A DNA stretch of 16,014 bases from Actinomycetota bacterium (GTDB taxonomy: Bacteria; Actinomycetota; Humimicrobiia; Humimicrobiales; Humimicrobiaceae): assembly GCA_016932375.1 (NCBI GenBank), contig JAFGDA010000099.1, positions 1 through 16,014 on the forward strand, in the 5' to 3' direction. Below are positions 1-6,691 of the stretch, one piece after another; the first letter of the stretch is position 1, and the number at the start of each line of letters is the position of its first letter. The notes beneath the pieces were generated by a model. The model searched no databases, was not told the origin of the DNA, and saw only the letters and a list, made by a program, of their open reading frames with translations. The translations under genes were made by a program, and so were the position numbers.

Positions 1-2
1 AT

Positions 3-1793
3 AAAATAAGAACAATTATAATATTGCCATTTTTGCTCATACTGGTTGTTTTTATTACTTCAGGCTGTTTGCCGGAAGAACTGAACTTTTTTTCATCTTC
101 AGGAGAAACTTTGGCTGAAGAAGCATCTTCCCCGGGAACTGAAGAAGAGGCGGATGAAGGCAGTGATTTTGATGTCAGGCTGAATGAGCTTAAGGACAGG
201 ATTGTTAGCCCACCCGTGATTATTTCACATGATTCTGATGAGGTAATTTTTGGAAGCGGAGATAAGGAACTTATATTCATAGAAGGCAGGGCGGAACCTA
301 AAAACACTATCGAGGTATATGTAAACAGCATACTCAAGGCCAGTGATATAATAGTAGACAATAGTGGTTATTTCAAAACCCCAAATGGAGTGGAGATAAT
401 CGAGGGAAAGAATGTGGTGGAGGCAATCGCCATAAATCCAGCTGGCAATAAAAGTGATCCCACAAAATTCAACCTTTTTCTTAATGTCCCCGATAAGGTG
501 AAATTTTCCATATATGAGGATGCTGAAAGCTTAAAGGAAATTACAGGGGTTTATTATTCAACCGAGCATGACCCCAGGGCATATCTGAGGGGGCATTACA
601 CGCCTAATTCTTACATATTTATACAGGCAAATGATAAAATCGTAGGTGAAATGTACAGCGATATAAATGGAATATTCGCGCTGGATGAAATAGAGCTCAG
701 GGAAGGTGAAAATGAAATAGGGGTATGGGCAATCACCCCCGACGGGTTTGTCTCGGCACCGGTCTTTTCAAATATTTCAGTGCTAAAGGATTTAATAACA
801 CCCGGGCCATCAAACCTTACCGGTTACAAGAGCAGTAATGCAAATTACCTGAGCTGGAATGCATCGGTTGATGATAATTTTGATTCCTATAAAATAGTAA
901 GGGTGGAGGATCCCTGCAAGAACCCGGATTATCCCGAAGATGATATTATAGTTACAATAAGTGATAAGGGAAAAACATCATATATCGACCAGGACATAGA
1001 ATCTGGAAGGTCTTATTATTATACGGTGTGGACCATAGATAAAGCCGGACATGCGGTATCAAGCAATGTGCTTGCTGTCCCTAAACCGGTTTATGGAATA
1101 AGTATTGTAAGACTGGAACCGCTTGATGACAATGTTATCGGCAGGAGGGAGTGGTTTTACCAGTATTATGAGATCACCAATACCGGTAATGTAACCGTTG
1201 ACCTGCAGCCCATGATGGTCTGGCTCAAGCTCAATCCTGAACCTGATGGAGATATGGAGATAGCCCCTCTGTGGGAAGTACATATCTGGAATCCGGAATC
1301 ACCGGGTATTTATTATTATTCCAATGAATCCATATATGAGACATATATTGCTGATTGGGCCAATACCAGCGGGTATACAACTGTTGAGGAACAAACTGTG
1401 TACAGTGATGATGGGCTGACCAAGACTGTTACTGTTGTCGAGACAACCAGGGAAACGGATAAGAAAGAAGTCAATCTTAAGAGGATAGTATTGATAACAA
1501 CCGAGACCACCATTACGGAGACCAACCTTGAAACCGGTGATGAGGATGTCAAAACTACCACTGATACGAGTACCGCAATTGCCGAGCCGGAAAAAATAGG
1601 TACCCCAATAGAAGACCTGGAACCCGGGGAAAAAATAAAGATTGGCATAAAGATACAGAATATTTCAGCAGATGTTAACGAAGAAATAGTGGTGCATTTC
1701 CATTTTGCCCCTGTGGATTGTGATGGCCACTTCTTTATTGATGAGATAGTATCCACAAATGATATCTATTGTAGCAGCAGCGGCAGGAATTAA
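3..1793 (+). CDS. Multidomain surface lipoprotein with Ig-like and fibronectin type III domains (5' end outside window)
   Basis: Probably a cell-surface lipoprotein of adhesive or structural role; no enzyme motif is visible. The frame is open to the left edge. A TTG at 24 could start translation, but the codons before it (3-23) encode a basic stretch K-I-R-T that looks like the n-region of a signal peptide, so the true start is likely upstream of the window. Numbering from the TTG, a hydrophobic core (2-11) ends in the lipobox-like T-S-G-C with Cys15, followed by an acidic Ser/Glu linker. Two bacterial Ig-like (glucodextranase-B-like) modules lie at about 62-153 and 158-254; both contain an E-G-x-N phrase. 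A fibronectin type III-like module follows at about 259-354 (L-S-W-N, Y-Y-Y-T-V). The last part is beta-rich and is interrupted by a Thr/Glu-rich stretch (about 450-520). It ends 87 bp before grpE. Lipoprotein assignment is solid; the role is unknown. Confidence 0.7.
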   Translation, partial: KIRTIIILPFLLILVVFITSGCLPEELNFFSSSGETLAEEASSPGTEEEADEGSDFDVRLNELKDRIVSPPVIISHDSDEVIFGSGDKELIFIEGRAEPKNTIEVYVNSILKASDIIVDNSGYFKTPNGVEIIEGKNVVEAIAINPAGNKSDPTKFNLFLNVPDKVKFSIYEDAESLKEITGVYYSTEHDPRAYLRGHYTPNSYIFIQANDKIVGEMYSDINGIFALDEIELREGENEIGVWAITPDGFVSAPVFSNISVLKDLITPGPSNLTGYKSSNANYLSWNASVDDNFDSYKIVRVEDPCKNPDYPEDDIIVTISDKGKTSYIDQDIESGRSYYYTVWTIDKAGHAVSSNVLAVPKPVYGISIVRLEPLDDNVIGRREWFYQYYEITNTGNVTVDLQPMMVWLKLNPEPDGDMEIAPLWEVHIWNPESPGIYYYSNESIYETYIADWANTSGYTTVEEQTVYSDDGLTKTVTVVETTRETDKKEVNLKRIVLITTETTITETNLETGDEDVKTTTDTSTAIAEPEKIGTPIEDLEPGEKIKIGIKIQNISADVNEEIVVHFHFAPVDCDGHFFIDEIVSTNDIYCSSSGRN

Positions 1794-1825
1794 AATTAAG
1801 GCTTTTAAAAAGAAATCTTCATATA

Positions 1826-1831
1826 TATAAT
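1826..1831 (+). promoter_or_regulatory. Possible -10 box for the grpE operon
   Basis: TATAAT lies 50 bp before the grpE start in an AT-rich gap. The sequence 17 bp upstream (TTTTAA at 1803-1808) is a poor -35. No CIRCE (HrcA) inverted repeat is visible, so heat-shock control of that type is not supported here. Confidence 0.25.
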
Positions 1832-1880
1832 ATATTTACCTGTCTTACAATTATTTCTATGAAAGTGGTGTATTTTATTT

Positions 1881-2513
1881 ATGGCCAAAGATAAAAAAAA
1901 GAAGAATGCAGGTATCCCGGAACCCGGAAATGGGGAGGATAGAGATGTAAAGACTCCTTTTGAGATGATGAAGGAGGAACTTGAAAAACATGATTCAAAA
2001 GAGGTCAGGGAAGAGCTGGAAATAGAGGAACTTGAGCAGGAAATAGAAGTTTTAAGAAAAGAACTTGAAAACTGCAAAAAACTGGAGGATGAATATATTG
2101 ACAGGATCAAGAGACTCCAGGCGGATTATGAAAATTACCGTAAAAGGACCCTGAAAGAGCATATAGAACACCTGAAAAGGGCGAACAAGGACCTTATATC
2201 AAAGATGCTTCCTATTATTGACAACTTTGAGATAGCCCTGAAAACAGGGGAAAAATTAAAGGGTGGCGAAGATGAATTCTACAGGGGTGTAAGAATGATT
2301 TATGATAAAATCATGGAACTATTAAAAAATGAAAATGTGAAGGTAATCGACCCCCATGGGCAGGAATTCGATCCAAGGATCTGTGAGGCTGCAGTAACGG
2401 AGGCAGTCGATGATGTTGATGAGGGAAATATACTTGAAGTATTAAGAAAGGGTTACATGATAGATGATTTCCTTATCAGGCCTGCAGTAGTCAAAGTATG
2501 TAAAAAAAGCTAA
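1881..2513 (+). CDS. grpE: GrpE, nucleotide exchange factor for DnaK
   Basis: Cytoplasmic co-chaperone that releases ADP from DnaK. The 210-residue protein has the family layout: a charged, disordered N-terminus (1-40), a long coiled coil (about 41-105) with the motif R-L-Q-A-D-Y-E-N-Y-R-K-R (78-89), a helical part with L-P-I-I-D-N-F-E (110-117), and the C-terminal beta domain (about 150-208) with G-Q-E-F-D-P and the ending I-R-P-A-V-V-K-V. The usual His of the F-D-P-x-x-H-x-A signature is Cys168 here. The ATG follows only a weak ribosome site (GAAAGTGG). The stop codon overlaps the strong Shine-Dalgarno sequence of lemA, so the two are probably translated together. dnaK, dnaJ and hrcA, the common neighbours of grpE, are absent; the neighbours are envelope-type genes instead. 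Confidence 0.95.
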   Translation: MAKDKKKKNAGIPEPGNGEDRDVKTPFEMMKEELEKHDSKEVREELEIEELEQEIEVLRKELENCKKLEDEYIDRIKRLQADYENYRKRTLKEHIEHLKRANKDLISKMLPIIDNFEIALKTGEKLKGGEDEFYRGVRMIYDKIMELLKNENVKVIDPHGQEFDPRICEAAVTEAVDDVDEGNILEVLRKGYMIDDFLIRPAVVKVCKKS

Positions 2514-2524
2514 GGAGGAGAATT

Positions 2525-3118
2525 TTGGGAAAAAAATTAGGAGTAGGATGCATTGTAGGAATAGTGGTTTTAATCTTAGTAATAGTTGGCCTCGGTCTGG
2601 GGGCTTATATTATTTCGTCGAGGAATAATATGGTAGAAAAAGAATTGTCAGTAGAGAATGCATGGGCCCAGGTACAGAATGTTTACCAGAGGAGGCTTGA
2701 CCTTATACCCAACCTGGCAGAAAGCGCAAAAGCTTATATGCAGCTGGAAAAGGATATATTCGAGGCAATAGCCAATGCAAGAGCGGGCATACAGGAAGCG
2801 GAAAACCCCGCAGAACTTGAAAGCGCAAACCAGGAAGTCAGCTCATTAATTGATGATATTAAAGTAATTGTAGAGGATACTCCTGAACTTAAGGCCAGCG
2901 AGACCGTACAGAACCTGATGATTGAACTTGAAGGTACAGAGAACCGGATTGCAACAGAGAGGGGAAGGTACAACGAGACAATCCGTGATTTCAATGTTTA
3001 CATAAGAATGTTTCCAAGGAATATCATAGCAGGGTGGTTTGGATTTACCCAAAAGGATTTTTTTGAGGCACAGCCAGGAGCCGAGACTGCTCCGGAAGTT
3101 GATCTGGAATTAGAGTAG
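2525..3118 (+). CDS. lemA: LemA family membrane protein
   Basis: LemA family protein (PF04011), a small membrane-anchored helical protein of uncertain function often encoded next to TPM-domain proteins, as here. A single N-terminal membrane segment (about 8-31) is followed by an extracytoplasmic or cytoplasmic helical bundle. Family hallmarks are visible: V-E-N-A-W-A-Q-V-Q (43-51), Q-R-R-L-D-L-I-P-N-L (55-64), and R-Y-N-E-T-I-R-D-F-N (148-157) followed by F-P and W-F-G-F (163-174). Length (197) is normal for the family. It starts with TTG; the choice is supported by AGGAGG at 2513-2518, six bases upstream and overlapping the grpE stop. Only four bases separate its stop from the TPM-domain gene, so grpE-lemA-TPM look like one operon. 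Confidence 0.9.
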   Translation: MGKKLGVGCIVGIVVLILVIVGLGLGAYIISSRNNMVEKELSVENAWAQVQNVYQRRLDLIPNLAESAKAYMQLEKDIFEAIANARAGIQEAENPAELESANQEVSSLIDDIKVIVEDTPELKASETVQNLMIELEGTENRIATERGRYNETIRDFNVYIRMFPRNIIAGWFGFTQKDFFEAQPGAETAPEVDLELE

Positions 3119-3122
3119 GGTA

Positions 3123-4070
3123 ATGATTCTTAATATAATCAGAAACAAGAAAAGCCTGTTTTTCTTTCTGGCGGTTTTCTTCATATGCCTTTTTTCCTCT
3201 CCTTCCCCTGCCTTTGCTGAAGATATCAATTATCCGGATTATAAGGGATATGTAAACGACTATGCAGGCATCCTTGATGCGGCAACCGCAGCAGACCTCG
3301 AAAACCTCATTACAAATATTGAGAAGGATACGACTGCTGAAATAGCCATAGTTACTGTAGAGAATCTGCAGGGAATAACGGTTGAAGAATATGCGGTAAA
3401 ACTGTTCGAAAAATGGGGTATCGGCAAGAAGGAAGAAGATAACGGCCTGCTTATCCTGATATCGATGGAAGAGAGGGCTGTAAGGATAGAAGTAGGGTAC
3501 GGCCTCGAAGGAGTAATCACCGATCTTGAGGCCGGCAGGATTATAAATAATATAATAGTACCGGGTTTCAAGGAAGGAAAATACAGCAGCGCACTTTATG
3601 ATGCAGTTGTTAAAATATCAAACCAGGTATATGGTGAAAAGGACCTGGATCCGGTGGCCGGGACCGTAAGTGAACCACAGCAGGATTCAACATCTTCAGG
3701 AAATTTGCTATCCGGGTTACCTTCGGGATGCATATGCTGTTTCCCTGTATTCTTTGTTATCTTTTTGGTAATTTTTCTTGTAAACCTGTTCAATAAAAGG
3801 TGTCCCCGGTGCAGAAGGTTTTTTGCCCTGAAAATAAAACGAACTGTACTGGAACAGGCCACTTACAGCTCTGCCGGAAAACAGCTAGTCGAAAGGACAT
3901 GCAAATACTGCGGTTTTCATGACCAAAAGGTTGTAAAAATTCCAAGGAAGACCAGGAGCAGCACCTGGTCCGGAGGGGGATGGAGCAGTGGAGGCGGTTC
4001 TTCCGGTGGAGGTTTTGGAGGTTTTGGAGGCGGTTCTTCCGGAGGTGGAGGCGCCAGCGGCAGATGGTAA
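3123..4070 (+). CDS. TPM-domain membrane protein with zinc ribbon and Gly-rich tail (YgcG-like)
   Basis: Exported TPM-domain protein (PF04536, YgcG family), linked in other bacteria to envelope maintenance and, in some cases, to photosystem or membrane-protein repair. A signal peptide (1-32, A-F-A before the cut) leads into the TPM domain (about 38-170) with V-N-D-Y-A-G-I-L (44-51), D-N-G-L-L-I-L (106-112) and the V-G-Y-G-L-E-G (125-131) and I-I-V-P-G-F (144-149) motifs. A membrane segment (about 205-223), preceded by Cys residues (C-I-C-C), is followed by a zinc-ribbon-like module with two C-x-x-C pairs (227/230 and 260/263). The last 35 residues are Gly/Ser-rich with W residues. If the TPM domain is outside, the zinc ribbon and tail should be cytoplasmic. 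The ATG lies four bases after the lemA stop with only a weak ribosome site, suggesting translational coupling. I see no clear terminator in the 131 bp that follow. Confidence 0.88.
   Translation: MILNIIRNKKSLFFFLAVFFICLFSSPSPAFAEDINYPDYKGYVNDYAGILDAATAADLENLITNIEKDTTAEIAIVTVENLQGITVEEYAVKLFEKWGIGKKEEDNGLLILISMEERAVRIEVGYGLEGVITDLEAGRIINNIIVPGFKEGKYSSALYDAVVKISNQVYGEKDLDPVAGTVSEPQQDSTSSGNLLSGLPSGCICCFPVFFVIFLVIFLVNLFNKRCPRCRRFFALKIKRTVLEQATYSSAGKQLVERTCKYCGFHDQKVVKIPRKTRSSTWSGGGWSSGGGSSGGGFGGFGGGSSGGGGASGRW
3990..4042 (+). repeat. Short direct repeats encoding the Gly/Ser tail
   Basis: The 17-bp string GGAGGCGGTTCTTCCGG occurs at 3990-4006 and 4026-4042, and between them the 9-bp unit GGAGGTTTT occurs twice in tandem (4008-4016, 4017-4025). 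They encode the Gly-Gly-Ser-Ser and Gly-Gly-Phe units of the TPM protein tail. Such repeats could change copy number by slippage while staying in frame. Confidence 0.75.
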
Positions 4071-4201
4071 ATTAATCTTATTGAAGGCAGTGCCTGATTC
4101 CTTGCTATTCTTATGTTCTTATGGATGATAAATATGCCTGAAAAATAAAAGATATCCAGTTTTATAATTAATTATATCAATAATGCATAAAATAATGTCA
4201 T

Positions 4202-5077
4202 TTAAAAACCGGTATTATTTAACCTGGTATCAACTACTATATCACCCAACCTGTATTTTCCATTAAAATCTTCGGCAATAACAGGGCATTTTATTTTAAG
4301 CAGGAAAAAAATGTTTTTATCCTCATCGCTCAGGGCTTCGTAATTGCCCTGTCCCTTGGAGATGATAAGGCCTGAATCATTATATTCATCCATGAATTCT
4401 TTTGAGCAAAGAGGGAGAATAGCTGCCGGCATATCAAGACCGGTAGTGATTACCCTGACCACTTCTGTCATGCCAACCATTTCTGCATCATCCATCGTGG
4501 AATCATTTAGAGCAGGTCCTCCTCTTACAACATATGTTATTTTCTTTTTGGGAAGCCATTCAATAAAAATCTTATCAAATACTATTTCGCCTGCATTGTC
4601 ACCGATGAACAGTATCTTTTTTGCCTTTTTTATGTTTTGCCTTAAAAGCAAAACATTATTCCTGCACAGGTTTTGATTTAATGATTTTTTTATAGCCCTG
4701 AGTATTATACTTCTATTAAGAACCTGTTTCGGTCCAAAATCTATAATATTGCCGGCCAGTGAAATCCTGAGGCTGGTTTCAAAAGGATCCGTGGAATCCT
4801 TGATGGTTTTCCTTAAATCTTCTTCCATATCCATACAGATAAGGTTAAACTTTTTTTTAATATCATCATAGGGGTCATCATCAGGTAATAATCCCTTTAC
4901 AGCATTCTGTATTTTTACCTGTGACAAGAGCCCGATTGAATCACAATCAAAATCAACTGCAGCTTTTAAAGACTCCCTTATGATTTTTTCATGAAGTTTT
5001 TTGTCTTTTGATACCAATTTTGCAGCATCGAGTACCTGCCTTATATAACAGGGGACACATTCCAGATGTAGCTTCAT
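4202..5077 (-). CDS. DUF89 family metal-dependent phosphatase (damage-control type, subfamily I)
   Basis: Cytoplasmic protein of the DUF89 family (PF01937). Characterised members are divalent-metal-dependent phosphatases that remove damaged or overflow phosphorylated sugars and cofactors; the substrate here cannot be told. The protein opens with C-V-P-C (Cys7, Cys10), typical of the stand-alone prokaryotic subfamily. The core shows F-I-G-D-N-A-G-E (157-164), whose Asp160 and Asn161 match the metal ligands, then V-R-G-G-P (184-188) with N-D (191-192), and S-K-G-Q-G-N-Y-E (240-247). Length (291) is normal for the subfamily. The ATG is supported by AAGGAAGG just upstream on the minus strand. It stands alone: the DUF5320 gene upstream on the same strand is cut off by a terminator. 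It converges on the TPM gene across 131 bp. Confidence 0.88.
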   Translation of the reverse strand: MKLHLECVPCYIRQVLDAAKLVSKDKKLHEKIIRESLKAAVDFDCDSIGLLSQVKIQNAVKGLLPDDDPYDDIKKKFNLICMDMEEDLRKTIKDSTDPFETSLRISLAGNIIDFGPKQVLNRSIILRAIKKSLNQNLCRNNVLLLRQNIKKAKKILFIGDNAGEIVFDKIFIEWLPKKKITYVVRGGPALNDSTMDDAEMVGMTEVVRVITTGLDMPAAILPLCSKEFMDEYNDSGLIISKGQGNYEALSDEDKNIFFLLKIKCPVIAEDFNGKYRLGDIVVDTRLNNTGF

Positions 5078-5170
5078 AACCTTCCTTAGCTGAATAATTT
5101 AAATATAATAAACAGTACAGGTTAAGAATAATACAATATCTTTACCGTTTTTTAAACAGTCATATTAAAT

Positions 5171-5209
5171 AAAAAAGGCTGAAGATAGATTAAAAACCTG
5201 TCTTCAGCC
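5171..5209 (-). terminator. Intrinsic terminator after the DUF5320 gene
   Basis: On the minus strand, GGCTGAAGA (5209-5201) pairs perfectly with TCTTCAGCC (5185-5177) and is followed at once by six T (5176-5171). This nine-pair stem with a U-tract lies 18 bp after the DUF5320 stop, so it ends that transcript before the DUF89 gene. Confidence 0.9.
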
Positions 5210-5226
5210 AGATTTGCTGGTTATTG

Positions 5227-5643
5227 TTACTTTTCTTTTTGTGCAGTTTCTTTCTGGAGCTCGTCCATTCTTGCCTGTACATCCTTCATCTGCTGCTTTA
5301 AAAGATCCGCCTGTTCTTTAAGCATTTCTTTTTCATCATCAGGCGTTACCCCTTGATATGCATATGGATCTGCATAGGGATTAACTGGCGCTACATATGA
5401 ACCACCCCATGCTGGCATTCCTGTATTATATCTCTGCCATCCTGCAAGGCCGGTTGATTGATACCAGTTTCTGTAACCTCTTCCTCTGCCACCCCTGCCT
5501 CCGGATAAACCTCTTCCTGCCCCAAAAAATCTTCCTCCGGCAGGGTTAGCAAAACCCGGGACGGAATAGCCTGCACAATAACCTGCAGCACGTCCTGTCA
5601 TCGGTCCCATACCTGCTGGACCGGTTCCATCTCCTCTCGGCAT
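5227..5643 (-). CDS. DUF5320 family small Gly/Arg-rich protein with C-terminal coiled coil
   Basis: Member of DUF5320 (PF17253), small proteins of unknown function found mainly in anaerobes, as I recall often close to MinD/Mrp-type ATPases and NifX-like iron-molybdenum cluster-binding proteins. The N-terminus carries the family signature M-P-R-G-D-G-T-G-P-A-G-M-G-P-M-T-G-R (1-18), with a single Cys23. The middle (31-60) is rich in Gly and Arg (G-G-R-G-G-R-G-R-G), then an aromatic/Pro region (60-98). The last part (about 102-136) is a charged helix predicted to form a coiled coil. No membrane segment. The ATG is fixed by AAAGGAGGA seven bases upstream. It has its own promoter with dyads and its own terminator, so it is a single-gene unit. 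It is divergent from the CooC-type ATPase gene, which fits a role in metal-cluster handling, but that is inference. Confidence 0.82.
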   Translation of the reverse strand: MPRGDGTGPAGMGPMTGRAAGYCAGYSVPGFANPAGGRFFGAGRGLSGGRGGRGRGYRNWYQSTGLAGWQRYNTGMPAWGGSYVAPVNPYADPYAYQGVTPDDEKEMLKEQADLLKQQMKDVQARMDELQKETAQKEK

Positions 5644-5667
5644 TTTATATTCCTCCTTTCAAGTAGT

Positions 5668-5705
5668 GAACTATTGTGCAATAATAATATAACGAACTAT
5701 GGTTC
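5668..5705 (-). promoter_or_regulatory. Candidate operator: two related dyads over the DUF5320 promoter
   Basis: GAACTATGGTTC (5694-5705) is a near-perfect dyad (10 of 12 bases match its reverse complement) and sits inside the spacer of the minus-strand promoter. A related copy, GAACTATTGTGC (5668-5679), lies over the expected transcription start, 26 bp away, and overlaps a second dyad TATTGTGCAATA (5672-5683). This placement is what a repressor would use. The regulator is not identifiable. Confidence 0.55.
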
Positions 5706-5714
5706 ATTTGTCAA
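5686..5714 (-). promoter_or_regulatory. Sigma-A-type promoter for the DUF5320 gene
   Basis: On the minus strand TTGACA (5714-5709), a 17-bp spacer and TATATT (5691-5686) give a near-consensus housekeeping promoter. It lies 43 bp upstream of the DUF5320 start codon and reads into it. Confidence 0.8.
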
Positions 5715-5805
5715 TATTAATTTTATATTAATTCTATATAATTGGTTTAAGCAGATCTGGTAAAAAAAATGGTACATATTTTAAATATTCTGGTATATTT
5801 TAACC

Positions 5806-5814
5806 TGGTATAAA
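5806..5814 (+). promoter_or_regulatory. Possible extended -10 promoter for cooC-nfnAB
   Basis: TGG-TATAAA forms an extended -10 about 40 bp before the cooC start; a similar TGG-TATATT lies at 5791-5799. Neither has a good -35. One of them probably serves the cooC-nfnA transcript, since no other plus-strand promoter is evident in this gap. Confidence 0.35.
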
Positions 5815-5853
5815 TTAATATTGGAAAATTGAATACTGGAGGTGCATGTAATA

Positions 5854-6636
5854 ATGAAGATTGCTGTTTCAGGGAAAGGTGGGGTTGGAAAAACCACACT
5901 ATCCGCCTGTCTCGCCAGGAACTATGCTAATAAGGGATATAAGGTAATAGCTGTTGATGCAGACCCGGATGCCAACCTCGCAACGGCTCTTGGCATTGAT
6001 TATAAAAAAGCATCTGGAATTGTACCTCTTACCGATATGAAGGATCTTATTGAGGAACGCACAGGGGCAAAGCCAGGGGGATATGGAGCGTTTTTTAAAC
6101 TCAATCCAAAAGTCGATGACATACCCCAGAAGATAGGAATAGATGTAGACGGGATAAGGCTGCTGGTTGCAGGTACCATCAAAGCCGGGGGCAGCGGATG
6201 TTATTGTCCCGAAAATGTACTTTTAAAAAGCCTTTTCAGGCACCTGATAATAAACCGTGATGAAGTAGTGATCCTTGATATGGAAGCAGGAATAGAGCAC
6301 CTGGGGCGGGGAACCTGTGAAAACATGGATATGCTGATAATAGTGATAGAACCCGGCCTGCGGAGTATCCAGACAGCCATGTCTGTTAAAAAGATGTCTG
6401 AAGATCTCGGGATCAGGACCCTTTATGTAGTTGTTAACAAAGTCAGGTCTCCGGAAGAGGAGAAGATGATAATGGAAAACCTGAATGATTTCAACGTACT
6501 GGGTGTCCTGCCTTACAGTGATGCTGTAAGGGAATCCGATCTTAAAAATTATTCTCCATGCGATGAAGGCAGTGCGTTTGGAAAGGCCGTGGAGAAAATT
6601 GCTTTAAAAATAAATGGATTTATGGTAAAAGATTGA
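5854..6636 (+). CDS. cooC: CooC-type P-loop ATPase, nickel insertion for CO dehydrogenase/acetyl-CoA synthase
   Basis: Cytoplasmic MinD/SIMIBI-class ATPase of the CooC/AcsF group, which uses ATP to help insert nickel into CO dehydrogenase or acetyl-CoA synthase. The 260-residue protein has the deviant Walker A G-K-G-G-V-G-K-T (7-14), D-A-D-P-D-A-N (35-41), the C-Y-C metal-binding pair (Cys116, Cys118) that marks CooC, and the Walker B-like I-L-D-M-E-A-G (140-146) with G-I-E-H-L-G-R-G. An in-frame GTG at 5842 overlaps the Shine-Dalgarno GGAGGTG (5838-5844), so the ATG at 5854, nine bases after it, is the better start. nfnA follows after 55 bp with no terminator, so they are likely cotranscribed. 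No CO dehydrogenase gene is in the window; its target must be encoded elsewhere. Confidence 0.88.
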   Translation: MKIAVSGKGGVGKTTLSACLARNYANKGYKVIAVDADPDANLATALGIDYKKASGIVPLTDMKDLIEERTGAKPGGYGAFFKLNPKVDDIPQKIGIDVDGIRLLVAGTIKAGGSGCYCPENVLLKSLFRHLIINRDEVVILDMEAGIEHLGRGTCENMDMLIIVIEPGLRSIQTAMSVKKMSEDLGIRTLYVVVNKVRSPEEEKMIMENLNDFNVLGVLPYSDAVRESDLKNYSPCDEGSAFGKAVEKIALKINGFMVKD

Positions 6637-6691
6637 AAAGGTTTCGAGTTTAAAATCTTTAGGTCAATTCAATGATGGAAAGTGGTTTGCC

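Noticed and set aside
1316..1756. 146-residue minus-strand ORF rich in Ser and Val
   Set aside because: It is the antisense shadow of the Thr/Glu-rich part of the lipoprotein gene; no ribosome site and no family resemblance.
3990..4042. Repeats in the TPM gene as a CRISPR or mobile-element signature
   Set aside because: Units are short, tandem and in frame with Gly/Ser codons; there are no spacers or insertion-sequence ends.
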